A stretch of DNA of 64,000 bases from an uncultured Oscillospiraceae bacterium (GTDB lineage Bacteria > Bacillota > Clostridia > Oscillospirales > Ruminococcaceae): contig CASFKY010000023.1 in the NCBI GenBank assembly GCA_949295465.1, positions 1 through 64,000 on the forward strand. The letters are read 5' to 3'. Both the position numbers and the translations under genes were made by a program. Below are positions 15,008 through 23,575 of this stretch, in pieces (positions within the stretch are counted from its first letter, which is position 1; each line of letters starts with the position of its first letter). A model generated the notes under the pieces. The model ran no database searches and was not told where the DNA came from. It worked only from the letters and a program-made list of their open reading frames with translations.

Positions 15008-15769
15008 ATGGAAGAAAAACAGAGGACGGAACAGGTCATTTACGGCAAAAACCCGGTGGTGGAACTGCTGAAGAGCGGCGGGGTGGACACCCTGATGGTG
15101 AACGAAACCATGGCGCCCCAGCAGGCGGCCTACTACATTGCCCTGGCAAAGCAGGCCGGCGCGGTGGTCAAGCGGGTCCATCCCAACAAACTGCGGCAGA
15201 TCTGCGGCACCGAGAACCACCAGGGGGTAGCGGCCTGGGCCAGCCTGATGGAATATGTGAGCGTAGAGGAAATCCTGAGGGCGGCGGCCCAAAAAGGGGA
15301 GGACCCCTTCCTGGTGCTGGCCGACGGGGTGGAAGACCCCCACAATCTGGGGGCCATCATCCGCAGCGCCTTTTTGTGCGGGGCCCACGGGCTGGTGGTG
15401 CCCAAGCGGGGCGGTGCAGCGGTGACCTCCACCGTGATGAAGAGCAGCGCCGGCGCGGCGGCCCGGCTGCCGGTGGCCCGGGTGGCCAACATCGGCGAGA
15501 CCATCCGCCGGCTGAAGGAACAGAATGTTTTTGTGTACTGCGCCGATATGGACGGCACGCCCCTGGACAAGACTGATCTTACGGGCCCCATTGCCCTGGT
15601 GATGGGCAGCGAGGGGGCCGGGGTGAGCGCCCTGGTGCGCAGACTCTGTGACGGGGCGGTGCGTCTGGATATGGCTGCCGACGCCGGCGGAGTGGACAGT
15701 TTCAATGTTTCGGTGGCGGCGGGGATCTTGCTGTATGAGATCCGACGCCAGCGCCGGGCCGGGCAGTGA
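15008..15769 (+). CDS. rlmB: 23S rRNA 2'-O-methyltransferase RlmB / TrmH-family SpoU enzyme
   Basis: 253 residues. An N-terminal substrate-binding domain (~1-80: VIYGKNPVVELL, ICGTENHQGVAA) is followed by the SpoU knot domain with motif 1 DPHNLGAIIRSAF, motif 2 LVMGSEGAGVS and motif 3 SFNVSVAAGILLYE. These form the trefoil knot that binds S-adenosylmethionine. RlmB methylates G2251 in the ribosomal P-loop; other TrmH paralogues look alike, so the exact target is likely rather than certain. RBS CAGGAGCGGGGA. The next gene begins 43 bp downstream and is probably cotranscribed. Confidence 0.9.
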   Translation: MEEKQRTEQVIYGKNPVVELLKSGGVDTLMVNETMAPQQAAYYIALAKQAGAVVKRVHPNKLRQICGTENHQGVAAWASLMEYVSVEEILRAAAQKGEDPFLVLADGVEDPHNLGAIIRSAFLCGAHGLVVPKRGGAAVTSTVMKSSAGAAARLPVARVANIGETIRRLKEQNVFVYCADMDGTPLDKTDLTGPIALVMGSEGAGVSALVRRLCDGAVRLDMAADAGGVDSFNVSVAAGILLYEIRRQRRAGQ

Positions 15770-15812
15770 GCGGGCAGAGCCTGGAAGATCAAACGGGGAG
15801 GATATCGCAAAA

Positions 15813-18635
15813 ATGCCAGAAAACAGGTATTCCGGTTCGGTGGATGAGATCATCGAGAATGTCCGTCGGCAGCAGGAGAGCCAAAAGCCCACGGATGACA
15901 GCGAAGTGAACGCGATCCTGGCCAGCCTGGGGCTGGGGGAGAGCGCCGGCGGCCCGGCCCCGAAGCAGGAGCCGAAGGCGACACAGCCTGAGAAGCTCTC
16001 CCTCCCGAAGCAGGAGAGGCCCCGGCGCGCCCCGAAGGCGGACGGGGAGGAGACGGGGGAGATCCGCCTGGATCTGGGCCGGGCAGAGCCGAGGCCTGAT
16101 CCCCGGCGGGAGACCACAGGGGAGATCTGCCTGGACTTCATCCGGGCCGGGCTGGAATCCCAGCCGGAATCTCCCAAGAAAGAGCCGCCCCGGCAGGAGC
16201 CTCCCATGCAGGCCGCGGCTGCCCCGGCCCGGGAAAACCCCATAAAGCTGGCGGAAGAGCCCGCCGCCGAACCGGCCCGGGAGGACGCCCCCCAAAAGGC
16301 CGCAGCCCGGCCTGCCGATGAGCAGCCGGCGCCGAAGCCCCAGGCCGGGGAGGCCGGCGAAGAGGCAAAAGAGCCTGCCGAAGAGCCGGAGCGGCAGGCG
16401 CCGGAAAACGAGCAGGAGACAAAAGAGGATTCCGCCGCGGAGCTGCGCCGCCGCTTTGAGCGGGCAGCGGCCGAATCGGTGGGGGCGGATACCGACCTGG
16501 ACGGCTCTTTTGTGGACTTTTTCAGCGACCATGTGGCGGTGATCCCGGAGGAGTCCCCCGCCTCGCCCAGCCTGTTCAACCGCTTCATCAAGAAGCGGAA
16601 AAAGGAAGAATTCCAGGAGGCCGCCAAGGACCCGGCCATCCTGATGCCGGGCGTCAGCGACCCGGAAAACACCCCGGACGAGGACCCCACCGGGGAAGTG
16701 CGGCTGAATGTGGACCTGCAGGACGAGACCGGCCAGATCGACACCCGGCTGGTGGCGGATGCAGTGGAAGCCGCCCGCCAGGAGGAAGAGCCCGCCCTGG
16801 ATGAGGAGCCCACCCGGGAGACTGCCGCCAAAAAGGGGTTCCGCTTTTTTGGAAACGACGAGGAACAGCCCCCCTTTGAGATGGAGGAGGAGCCCTCCCA
16901 GGAAGAGGAGGCCCCGGATTACGACAGCCTGGAGGATGCACCGGCAGTGAAGGCCTCCCTGGGCTCTGCCTATGCCAAGGCCACCCTGTCCATGACGGTC
17001 ACCGGCATCCTGACGCTGGCGCTGCTCTACCTGGGCATTTCGTCCACCGGGGTATTCCCGGCGGTGCTGGACCCCAACCAGGTGCCCCAGGCCTTTTTGG
17101 GGGTGGAGCTGGTGCTGCTGGTTGTGGCGGCGGCCTTCAATTTCCGGCCCTTGCAGGAGGGATTCCTGGGCCTGGGCAGGGGGCGTCCCTCGCCCAACAG
17201 CCTGACGGCCCTGGCGGTGGCGGGCTGTGCCCTCCAGTGCGTGGTGGCCCTGCTGCTGCCCAAAACCTACGACCCGGTGCATCTGACCCTCTATGCCCCC
17301 ATCGCGGTGCTGCTGCTCTTTGGGGGCGCGGCCGGTCGCCGGATGAGCGCCGGCGTAGTGCGGGACAATTTTGAGCTGATCACGGCAGGGGTGGAGCACT
17401 CGGCAGCCTACCGGCTGCAAAACATGGAGCTCACCTGCCTGCTGGCCGAAGGGCTGGAAGAGGAGCGGCCGGTGCTGCTGGTCAGCCGGCCCACCTCCCT
17501 GATGAAGGGTTTTTTGCGCAAGAGCTCGGTGCGCCCCCTCAGTGACTACGGGCTGCAAAAACTGGCCTGGGCGCTGGGAATTGTGGCGCTGGTGTCCGGC
17601 CTGGTGGTCTACGCCCGGGAGCGGGAGCCCTTGCAGGCGGTCTCGGCCCTGGCGGCGGTGGCCTGCCTGGGCGCGCCCCTGTGCGCCATCCTGTTCAGTT
17701 CCCTCTGCGCCCGGATGCAGCAGCGCAGCGCCGCCCGGGTGGGCGCCGTGGTGCCCGGTTGGGGCGCGGTGGAAGAGCTGGGCCGGATCAACACCATTGT
17801 GGTGGGCGCCAAGGACCTGTTCCCCCGGGGCAGCGTGGTGCTGCATGGGATCAAGACCTTTGAAAAAGAGCGGATCGACCTGGCCATCCTCTATGCGGCC
17901 AGCGTGCTGGTGGCCGGCTGCGACACCCTGCGGGATGTATTTTTGAACATCATCCAGAACAAGACCGAGATGCTCTACCCGGTGGAAAATCTGGTGAACG
18001 AGCGGGGCCGGGGCTTTACGGCCTGGATCAACGGCAACCGGGTGATTTTGGGCAATCGGAACATGATGACCGCCCACGACATCGACATCCCCTCCCTGGA
18101 TTATGAGACCCGGTACACCAAGGGCGAAAAGCAGCCCATCTACCTGGCGGTGTCCGGCAAGCTGTTCGGCATGTTTATCGTGGATTACCGGGCTGGCAAG
18201 GAGACCGCCTCGGTGCTGCGGGTGTTGCAGCAGTCGGGCATCTCCCTGCTGGTGCACAGCGACGATTTCTCCATCACCGGCCCCCTGGTGGAAAAGGTGT
18301 ACCGGCTGCGCCAGGGTTCGGTGAAGGTGCTCACCAGCCAGGAGATGGACCACCTGGCCACCGCCACCGGCTATCTGCCCGAGAGCGAGGGCTGTATGCT
18401 CCATCTGGGCAGCTTTGCCTCCTATGTGGGGGGTATGCGCTCGGCTTCCAGCGCCGCCTCAGCCCAGCATTCCTCCTGCCTGGTGCTCTGCGCCTCGGTG
18501 GCAGTGGGCGCTGTGGTGGGCCTGCTGCTGGCCCTTTCCGGCGGGTTGCTGGATTTGGCCCTGCCCGCCATCGCCCTCTATCAGGTGGCCTGGGCTGTGC
18601 CCACCCTGGCCATCCCGGTGGCAAAAAAATATTGA
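15813..18635 (+). CDS. pseudo-P-type ATPase: P1B-like membrane protein with dead catalytic motifs and a long acidic N-terminal region
   Basis: 940 residues. Residues 1-~385 are low-complexity (Pro/Glu/Ala/Lys) with three TGE(I/V)xLx repeats (~81, 102, 293). The rest follows P1B metal-pump topology: four hydrophobic helices (~390-506), an A-domain-sized soluble piece (~507-580), two helices (~584-630), a ~250-residue P/N-like piece, two C-terminal helices (~888-932). P-type echoes include APLCAI where CPCAL is expected, GAVVPGWGAVEELGRINTIVV before the phosphorylation site, and GRGFTAWINGNRVILGN as in nucleotide domains. But DKTGT is replaced by GAKDL (~665), TGD by HSDD, and GDGxNDxP is missing, so pumping is not expected. 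No frameshift. Function unknown; start supported by GGGGAGGATATC. Confidence 0.75.
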   Translation: MPENRYSGSVDEIIENVRRQQESQKPTDDSEVNAILASLGLGESAGGPAPKQEPKATQPEKLSLPKQERPRRAPKADGEETGEIRLDLGRAEPRPDPRRETTGEICLDFIRAGLESQPESPKKEPPRQEPPMQAAAAPARENPIKLAEEPAAEPAREDAPQKAAARPADEQPAPKPQAGEAGEEAKEPAEEPERQAPENEQETKEDSAAELRRRFERAAAESVGADTDLDGSFVDFFSDHVAVIPEESPASPSLFNRFIKKRKKEEFQEAAKDPAILMPGVSDPENTPDEDPTGEVRLNVDLQDETGQIDTRLVADAVEAARQEEEPALDEEPTRETAAKKGFRFFGNDEEQPPFEMEEEPSQEEEAPDYDSLEDAPAVKASLGSAYAKATLSMTVTGILTLALLYLGISSTGVFPAVLDPNQVPQAFLGVELVLLVVAAAFNFRPLQEGFLGLGRGRPSPNSLTALAVAGCALQCVVALLLPKTYDPVHLTLYAPIAVLLLFGGAAGRRMSAGVVRDNFELITAGVEHSAAYRLQNMELTCLLAEGLEEERPVLLVSRPTSLMKGFLRKSSVRPLSDYGLQKLAWALGIVALVSGLVVYAREREPLQAVSALAAVACLGAPLCAILFSSLCARMQQRSAARVGAVVPGWGAVEELGRINTIVVGAKDLFPRGSVVLHGIKTFEKERIDLAILYAASVLVAGCDTLRDVFLNIIQNKTEMLYPVENLVNERGRGFTAWINGNRVILGNRNMMTAHDIDIPSLDYETRYTKGEKQPIYLAVSGKLFGMFIVDYRAGKETASVLRVLQQSGISLLVHSDDFSITGPLVEKVYRLRQGSVKVLTSQEMDHLATATGYLPESEGCMLHLGSFASYVGGMRSASSAASAQHSSCLVLCASVAVGAVVGLLLALSGGLLDLALPAIALYQVAWAVPTLAIPVAKKY

Positions 18636-18654
18636 AATTTTGCATCCTCAAAAG

Positions 18655-18683
18655 CTCCGCCTGTCCTCCAGGCGGAGTTTTTT
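18655..18683 (+). terminator. terminator after the pseudo-ATPase gene
   Basis: 8-bp arms CTCCGCCT / AGGCGGAG (18655-18662, 18670-18677) followed by six T. Confidence 0.92.
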
Positions 18684-18771
18684 GGGCTTTTGCCTCTAAA
18701 ATGGGCAGATTATACGATTAAAAGCAGAAAAATTGTACTGTCAGGCCTGGCCGGAATCGCCCTTTTGCCCC

Positions 18772-18799
18772 TTGACTTTCCGGCGGAATGTGCTATTCT
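18772..18799 (+). promoter_or_regulatory. rubrerythrin promoter
   Basis: TTGACT, 16-bp spacer, extended -10 TGC-TATTCT; leader about 85 nt. Confidence 0.75.
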
Positions 18800-18807
18800 T
18801 TAAATAG

Positions 18808-18822
18808 TAGGAATTATTCTCA
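18808..18822. promoter_or_regulatory. candidate Fur/PerR-type operator over the rubrerythrin start site
   Basis: The minus strand reads TGAGAAT-A-ATTCCTA, resembling the 7-1-7 Fur/PerR consensus TGATAAT-N-ATTATCA (good left half, weak right half). It sits just downstream of the -10, where a repressor would block initiation. Rubrerythrin is a classic PerR target in Clostridia. Confidence 0.5.
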
Positions 18823-18891
18823 TTAAGCCTTGCAGCCTTACAACCCTTTTGAGAGTATCCCGAAGAAAATAAGAACCAGGAGGAATGCCCC

Positions 18892-19431
18892 ATGAAAGAA
18901 CTGAAAGGTACCAAGACCGAAGCCAACCTGCAGGCCGCCTTTGCCGGCGAGAGCCAGGCCCGCAACAAGTACACCTACTACGCCTCCAAGGCCAAGAAGG
19001 AGGGCTACAACCAGATCGGCGCCATCTTTGAGGAGACCGCCAACAACGAGAAAGAGCACGCCAAGATCTGGTTTAAACTGCTGCACGACGGCATGCCCGA
19101 CACCGCCGCCAACCTGGTGGACGCCGCCGGGGGCGAGAACTACGAGTGGACCGACATGTACCCCACTTTTGCCAAGGAGGCCGACGAGGAGGGCTTCACC
19201 GAGATCGCCCGCCTGTTCCGGGCGGTGGCCGACATTGAGAAGGAGCATGAGGAGCGGTACAAGAAGCTGGCCGCCAACCTGGCCCAGAACAAGGTATTTG
19301 CCCGGGAAGAGCAGCAGGTCTGGATCTGCACCAACTGCGGCCACATCCATGTGGGCACCCATGCCCCCGAGAAGTGCCCGGTGTGCGATCATCCCAAGGC
19401 TTACTTTGTCCTCCGCTGCGAGAACTATTGA
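18892..19431 (+). CDS. rbr: rubrerythrin
   Basis: 179 residues. An N-terminal four-helix bundle carries the diiron ligands (GESQARNKY with E20, [10 protein letters not shown] with E50/E53/H56, [10 protein letters not shown] near 114-121); the C-terminal rubredoxin-like domain has CTNCG (146, 149) and CPVCD (162, 165) for a single iron. It reduces hydrogen peroxide to water in the cytoplasm of anaerobes using electrons from rubredoxin or NADH oxidoreductases. The ATG follows CCAGGAGGAATGCCCC. Monocistronic with a strong terminator. Confidence 0.97.
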   Translation: MKELKGTKTEANLQAAFAGESQARNKYTYYASKAKKEGYNQIGAIFEETANNEKEHAKIWFKLLHDGMPDTAANLVDAAGGENYEWTDMYPTFAKEADEEGFTEIARLFRAVADIEKEHEERYKKLAANLAQNKVFAREEQQVWICTNCGHIHVGTHAPEKCPVCDHPKAYFVLRCENY

Positions 19432-19460
19432 TGGGACGGCTCCCAACGGCTGAGGAATAA

Positions 19461-19505
19461 GAGGGCGCCGGCCTGCGCGTTTTGTGCGGGGCCGGCGCTC
19501 TTTCT
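19461..19505 (+). terminator. rubrerythrin terminator
   Basis: GC-rich arms GCGCCGGC / GCCGGCGC within 19465-19498, then CTCTTTCTTG. Confidence 0.8.
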
Positions 19506-19533
19506 TGTGTTTTTGCCGGGTTTGCGGTACAAT
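19505..19533 (+). promoter_or_regulatory. promoter of the DUF2142 gene
   Basis: TTGTGT, 17-bp spacer, TACAAT, beginning inside the T tract of the preceding terminator. Confidence 0.65.
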
Positions 19534-19572
19534 ATCTCTGTGTCTGAAAACAGGCGGATGGGAGAAGTCTAG

Positions 19573-21777
19573 ATGAGAAACGCGCACCGTATCCGGCGGC
19601 TGGCCGCCTTTGCAGTCTTTGTGCTGGCTGCCCTCTTCTGCCTGTACTGGGCGGGGCGGCTGGTGGCCGCCGGCGCCGACGACCGGCGGGAGTATCTCAT
19701 CCTGAACGACGAGTATAGCCGGATTCTGGAGGTGGACCCGGCCCAGGGGCTCACCCAGCCCTTTTCCTGGCCGGCGGGCAGCCCTCTGTACGGGCTGAGG
19801 CTGGACGTGGCCGCCTTTGGGCGGGTAAACCGGGGCGTCGCCCATCTGGAGCTGTACGACCCGGCGGGCAATCTGGCTGCCAGCGCCTCCTGCGATATGA
19901 CCGAATTGCTGGACAACACCTTTTACGGCTTTGTCTTTGAAAAGGCCTACTGTTCCCCAAAAGCAGAAGGGGACGAAGCCCTGACCCTTCGGTTCTGGTA
20001 TGAGCCCGAAACCGGGGAGGACCGGCTGGGCCTCTGGGCCAGCGAGGGGGTGCCTGCCGGACAGGCCGGCGCCCGGCAGGGCCAGACGGAACTGGGGGGC
20101 ACCCTGGCGATCCAGGCACTGAGCGGCTACACCGGCACCCTGGTGAGCGATGCCTATCGGTGGCTGGCGGCGGGCCTGGCGGTGATGCTGGTGGCCGGCT
20201 GGCTCTGTGTAGCCAAAAAGATCCCCCTCCACCGCACCTTCTGCCTCTGCGGGGCCCTGCTGGGTTTGGGCTTTGCGGTGGTGCTGCCCCCTCTGTGCGG
20301 GCCGGACGAGTACGCCCACGGGGCCAGTGCCTACGCTCTGGCCAGCCGGCTGGGCGGCCAGCCCGCCTACAATGAGGCGGGGGAGCTGTATATGCGGGCC
20401 TGCGACGCCCCCTATATGACCGATGAGACCGGCCCTTCCGGGGCCTTTGTGTACGCCGACTGGCTGCGGCAGCTGGGGCAGGGAGGCAACAGCTCCCAGC
20501 TCACCGAGACCGTGTCGGTGCGCAGTTCCGGCTCTGCCTCCTATCTCTATCTGCCCTCCGCCCTGGGGGTGATGGCGGGGCGGGCACTGGGCCTGAGCTT
20601 TTACGGAGTCTGGCTGCTGGGGCGGCTGGGCAGCCTGGCCGCCTACCTGGCCCTGGGCACCTGGGCCCTGCGGCGGATGCCCTTTGGCAAAACCCTGCTC
20701 TTCACTGCCCTGATCCTGCCCTCCACCCTGGGGCTGGCGGCCAGCTTCTCGGCGGATACCCTGGTGATCGGCCTTTCCTTTGCCTTCACGGCCCTCTGCC
20801 TGGGCTGCGCCTACGGCCAGCGGCCGGTGGGCTGGAGGCAGGTGCTGGAGCTGGTGGTGCTGGCGGCCCTGCTGGGGCCGGGCAAGGCCGTCTATATTCT
20901 GCTGGTGGGTCTGGTCTTCATCATCCCGGCCGAGAAGTTCCCCTCACCCCGCCGCAGCGCCCTGGTGCGCTGCCTGGTGCTGGCGGCCTCCCTGGCCGGA
21001 TGGCTCGTTTACAATCTGGAATATGTGCGATATATTTTACGAGACGTAAATGAATGGGCGGTTTGGGGCGGCATTGTCCTGCTGGCGGCCCTGGCGGCGG
21101 CGTTGCCCTGGCTGGTGCGGTTATGGCGGGGGCTCGGGGCCCGGCCCCGGCGGCTGGCCCTGGGCGGCGCGGCCCTGCTGGTTGTGCTGGCTGCGGCGGT
21201 GGGGCTCTATGCCCTGCGTCTGGGCGGGAATCTCACCCCCCAGCAGCTGGCCGAGGGCATCCAGCCCAACGGCGACTCCATCTACACCTATTCGGTGGGC
21301 TATACCCTGCGGCATCTGCCCCAGGTGGCCAAGCTCCTGGTGGACACCGGGATCCAGCAGGGGAACTACTGGCTCTCGCAGCTGTTGGGGGCCTGCCCCG
21401 GCGAGCCCATCGTCCATCAGCTGGAGCTGAACGGGCTGCTCACCCTGGGGCTGTTCTGCCTGGTGGTGCTGGCCAGCCTGTCTCCCGGCCCCAAGCGGCT
21501 GCCCGTCCGGGCGGCCTGGGGGATCGGGGGGCTCTGCCTGGGTGTGGCGGCGCTGGTCACGGCGGCCTGCCTCACCTGGACCCCGGTGAACTATCAGGTG
21601 ATCTTCGGGCTTCAAGGCCGGTATCTGCTGCCTCTGCTGCCCCTGCTTATGCTGCTGCTGGGCCAGAATCGGTGGCTCACCCTGACCCGCCCCCGGGAGG
21701 GCGTTTTGCAGGTGGGAGGACTCTGTCTGTCCTGTCTGGCCCTGTTGGACACCCTCTGCCTCTTTGCGGCCCTGTAA
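19573..21777 (+). CDS. DUF2142 polytopic membrane protein
   Basis: 734 residues. One signal-anchor-like helix at ~8-28, an extracytoplasmic domain (~30-190) and then about ten or more membrane helices. The segment LPPLCGPDEYAHGASAYAL (~233-250) matches the PPDExxH signature after the first helix of DUF2142 proteins, thought to be related to membrane glycosyltransferases of the GT-C type. In other bacteria these lie in cell-surface polysaccharide loci; here the neighbours give no such context. The substrate and reaction are unknown. ATG at 19573 follows GGGAGAAGTCTAG. Confidence 0.8.
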   Translation: MRNAHRIRRLAAFAVFVLAALFCLYWAGRLVAAGADDRREYLILNDEYSRILEVDPAQGLTQPFSWPAGSPLYGLRLDVAAFGRVNRGVAHLELYDPAGNLAASASCDMTELLDNTFYGFVFEKAYCSPKAEGDEALTLRFWYEPETGEDRLGLWASEGVPAGQAGARQGQTELGGTLAIQALSGYTGTLVSDAYRWLAAGLAVMLVAGWLCVAKKIPLHRTFCLCGALLGLGFAVVLPPLCGPDEYAHGASAYALASRLGGQPAYNEAGELYMRACDAPYMTDETGPSGAFVYADWLRQLGQGGNSSQLTETVSVRSSGSASYLYLPSALGVMAGRALGLSFYGVWLLGRLGSLAAYLALGTWALRRMPFGKTLLFTALILPSTLGLAASFSADTLVIGLSFAFTALCLGCAYGQRPVGWRQVLELVVLAALLGPGKAVYILLVGLVFIIPAEKFPSPRRSALVRCLVLAASLAGWLVYNLEYVRYILRDVNEWAVWGGIVLLAALAAALPWLVRLWRGLGARPRRLALGGAALLVVLAAAVGLYALRLGGNLTPQQLAEGIQPNGDSIYTYSVGYTLRHLPQVAKLLVDTGIQQGNYWLSQLLGACPGEPIVHQLELNGLLTLGLFCLVVLASLSPGPKRLPVRAAWGIGGLCLGVAALVTAACLTWTPVNYQVIFGLQGRYLLPLLPLLMLLLGQNRWLTLTRPREGVLQVGGLCLSCLALLDTLCLFAAL

Positions 21778-21868
21778 AGGGCCAAAGGCATACACCCTGA
21801 CTTTGCCCCGTATTCGGGGTTGAGTATATAGAAATTCCGAGTTCTGACAATCAAGAGAGGTACCAAAC

Positions 21869-22066
21869 ATGAAAGTCAATAAAGAAACCATCATCGGCGA
21901 GATCCTGGATGCGGATATGAGCACGGCCCCCTACTTCATGGAGATTGGCATGCACTGCCTGGGCTGCCCGGCTTCCCGCGGGGAAAGCCTGGAGGAGGCC
22001 TGCATGGTCCACGGCGTGAATGTGGACGAGCTGGTCAACAATCTGAACAAGCATTTTGGCAACTGA
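21869..22066 (+). CDS. DUF1858 domain protein
   Basis: 65 residues, a single DUF1858 domain: TIIGEILDADMSTAPYFMEIGMHCLGCPASRGESLEEAC. The CLGCP motif (two Cys) is invariant in the family, which also forms the N-terminus of iron-sulfur repair (ScdA/RIC) and hybrid-cluster-linked proteins; a redox or Fe-S role is suspected but unproven. A possible promoter (TTGCCC, 16-bp spacer, TATATA) precedes it in the 91-bp gap. First gene of a tight cluster with trmK and nif3; its 3' end overlaps trmK by 11 bp. Confidence 0.85.
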   Translation: MKVNKETIIGEILDADMSTAPYFMEIGMHCLGCPASRGESLEEACMVHGVNVDELVNNLNKHFGN

Positions 22067-22757
22067 GAACGTCCTGCACCTGGACGCCCGGCTGCGCGCT
22101 GCCGCGCGGCTGGTGCGCCCGGGGCATCGGGCGGCAGACATCGGCTGCGATCACGGAAAGCTCAGCGCGGCGCTGGTATGCGGCGGGCGGTGCCCCTCTG
22201 TGATAGCGGCCGATCTGCGTCCCGGGCCGCTGAGCGTGGCCCGGGCCAATATCCAGGCGGCAGGCTGCGCCGACCGGGTGGAACTCCGGCTGGGGGACGG
22301 CCTGGAGGTGCTGCGCCCCGGCGAAGCCCAGGACATCATCATCGCCGGCATGGGGGCCGAGACCATCTGCGAGATCCTGGAAAAGGCCCCCTGGGTGCGG
22401 GACCCTGCCCTGCGGCTGGTGCTGGTGCCCGCCACCAAGCACTCCATCCTGCGGCGGTGGCTCTGCCGGGAAGGCTTTGCCCTGCGGCAGGAGAGCCTGG
22501 CCCGGGTGGCGGGGCGGTGGTATGCGGTGATGGCTGCCGAGTACACCGGCGAGCCCTTTGAGCCGGAGGGCCGCTTTTGCCTGATGGGACTCACCAAGGG
22601 CCTGCCGGGCTGGCAGGAATACCTGGCCCAGCAGCTGGTGAAGCTGAGAAAATTCTGTCGGGGCGTCCAGAAGGACCCCACCCTCAAGGGGCCGGTGGAA
22701 GAGCTGATCCGCCAGCTGGAGGCGGAGCTGGAAGAGAAAGGGGAGAGCGAACCGTGA
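22056..22757 (+). CDS. trmK: tRNA (adenine(22)-N1)-methyltransferase TrmK
   Basis: 233 residues. LDARLRAAARLVRPGHRAADIGCDHGKLSAALV holds the SAM-binding motif I (ADIGCDHG), followed by the acidic motif II (VIAADLRPG) and DIIIAGMGAETI, all diagnostic of the TrmK/COG2384 family. It methylates A22 in the D-loop of bacterial tRNAs. The TTG start at 22056 lies inside the DUF1858 gene and has no obvious RBS, implying translational coupling; no better downstream start keeps the conserved N-terminus. The stop overlaps the GTG of nif3. TrmK followed by Nif3 is a conserved Firmicutes pair. Confidence 0.92.
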   Translation: MATENVLHLDARLRAAARLVRPGHRAADIGCDHGKLSAALVCGGRCPSVIAADLRPGPLSVARANIQAAGCADRVELRLGDGLEVLRPGEAQDIIIAGMGAETICEILEKAPWVRDPALRLVLVPATKHSILRRWLCREGFALRQESLARVAGRWYAVMAAEYTGEPFEPEGRFCLMGLTKGLPGWQEYLAQQLVKLRKFCRGVQKDPTLKGPVEELIRQLEAELEEKGESEP

Positions 22758-23497
22758 CCGAACTGAAGGAGATTTACGGCTATCTGAAGGAGCTGGCTCC
22801 GCTGGAGCTGGCAGAGAGCTGGGACAACCCCGGCCTTCTGGTGGACTGCGGCCGCCCGGTAAGCCGGGTCCTCACCTGCCTGGACATCACCGGCCCGGTG
22901 GTGGTGGAGGCCGAAGAGAAGGGCTGTGACCTGGTGGTCTCCCACCACCCGGTCATCTTTCATCCCCTCAAGGCGCTGCGGGAGGGGCAGGTGCCCTGTC
23001 TGCTGCTGAAAGCCGGCATCTCGGCCATCTGCATGCACACCAATCTGGATGCTGCCCCCGGCGGGGTGAACGATACCCTGGCCCAGCGGATGGGCATGCA
23101 GGATGCGCAACCCTTTGCGGAGGGGATGGGCCGGATCGGTCAGATAGAGGAGATGAGCCCCCGGCAGCTGGCCCAGAAGACCGCCCAGGTTCTGGGCGCC
23201 CGGGTCCAGTGGACCGACGGGGGCAAGCCCATCCGCCGGCTGGCCCTCATCACCGGCAGCGGCGGCAGCATGCTGGGCGAGGCCATCCAGGCAGGGGCGG
23301 ACGCCCTTCTCACCGGGGAGGCCAGCCACCATGCGGCGCTGGACGCTCTGGCCGCCGGTATCACCCTGGTGGCCGCGGGCCACTATGCCACCGAGTTCCC
23401 GGTGGCCCGGACCCTGGCCGACCGGCTGCGGGAACGGTTTGGGGAGCTGGAGGTGCTGGTGAGCGAGGCCGACCGGGACCCCTACCAGTATCTGTAA
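22754..23497 (+). CDS. Nif3-like dinuclear metal-centre protein (YqfO/GTP cyclohydrolase I type 2 family)
   Basis: 247 residues. Metal ligands are visible in VVSHHPVIFHP (~56-66), CMHTNLDAAPGGVND (~94-108) and GEASHHAALDA (~187-197), with GHYATE near the end. Nif3 proteins form toroidal hexamers with two metals per subunit; the function is debated (hydrolase or GTP cyclohydrolase-like). This one lacks the inserted PII-like domain of the longer YqfO form. GTG start chosen from the GTGA overlap with trmK, with GAGAAAGGGGAGAG upstream as RBS. Confidence 0.92.
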   Translation: MTELKEIYGYLKELAPLELAESWDNPGLLVDCGRPVSRVLTCLDITGPVVVEAEEKGCDLVVSHHPVIFHPLKALREGQVPCLLLKAGISAICMHTNLDAAPGGVNDTLAQRMGMQDAQPFAEGMGRIGQIEEMSPRQLAQKTAQVLGARVQWTDGGKPIRRLALITGSGGSMLGEAIQAGADALLTGEASHHAALDALAAGITLVAAGHYATEFPVARTLADRLRERFGELEVLVSEADRDPYQYL

Positions 23498-23575
23498 ACC
23501 GCAAGCCGGGGGAGAAACCGCCCTTATATATACCTTATTATAATAGGCACTGCCTGAAACAAAGGAGATGACCCC

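Noticed and set aside
15813..18635. A frameshifted or decaying metal pump gene
   Set aside because: The 940-codon frame is intact, codon use matches its neighbours, and upstream and downstream signals are in order; it looks like a maintained gene.
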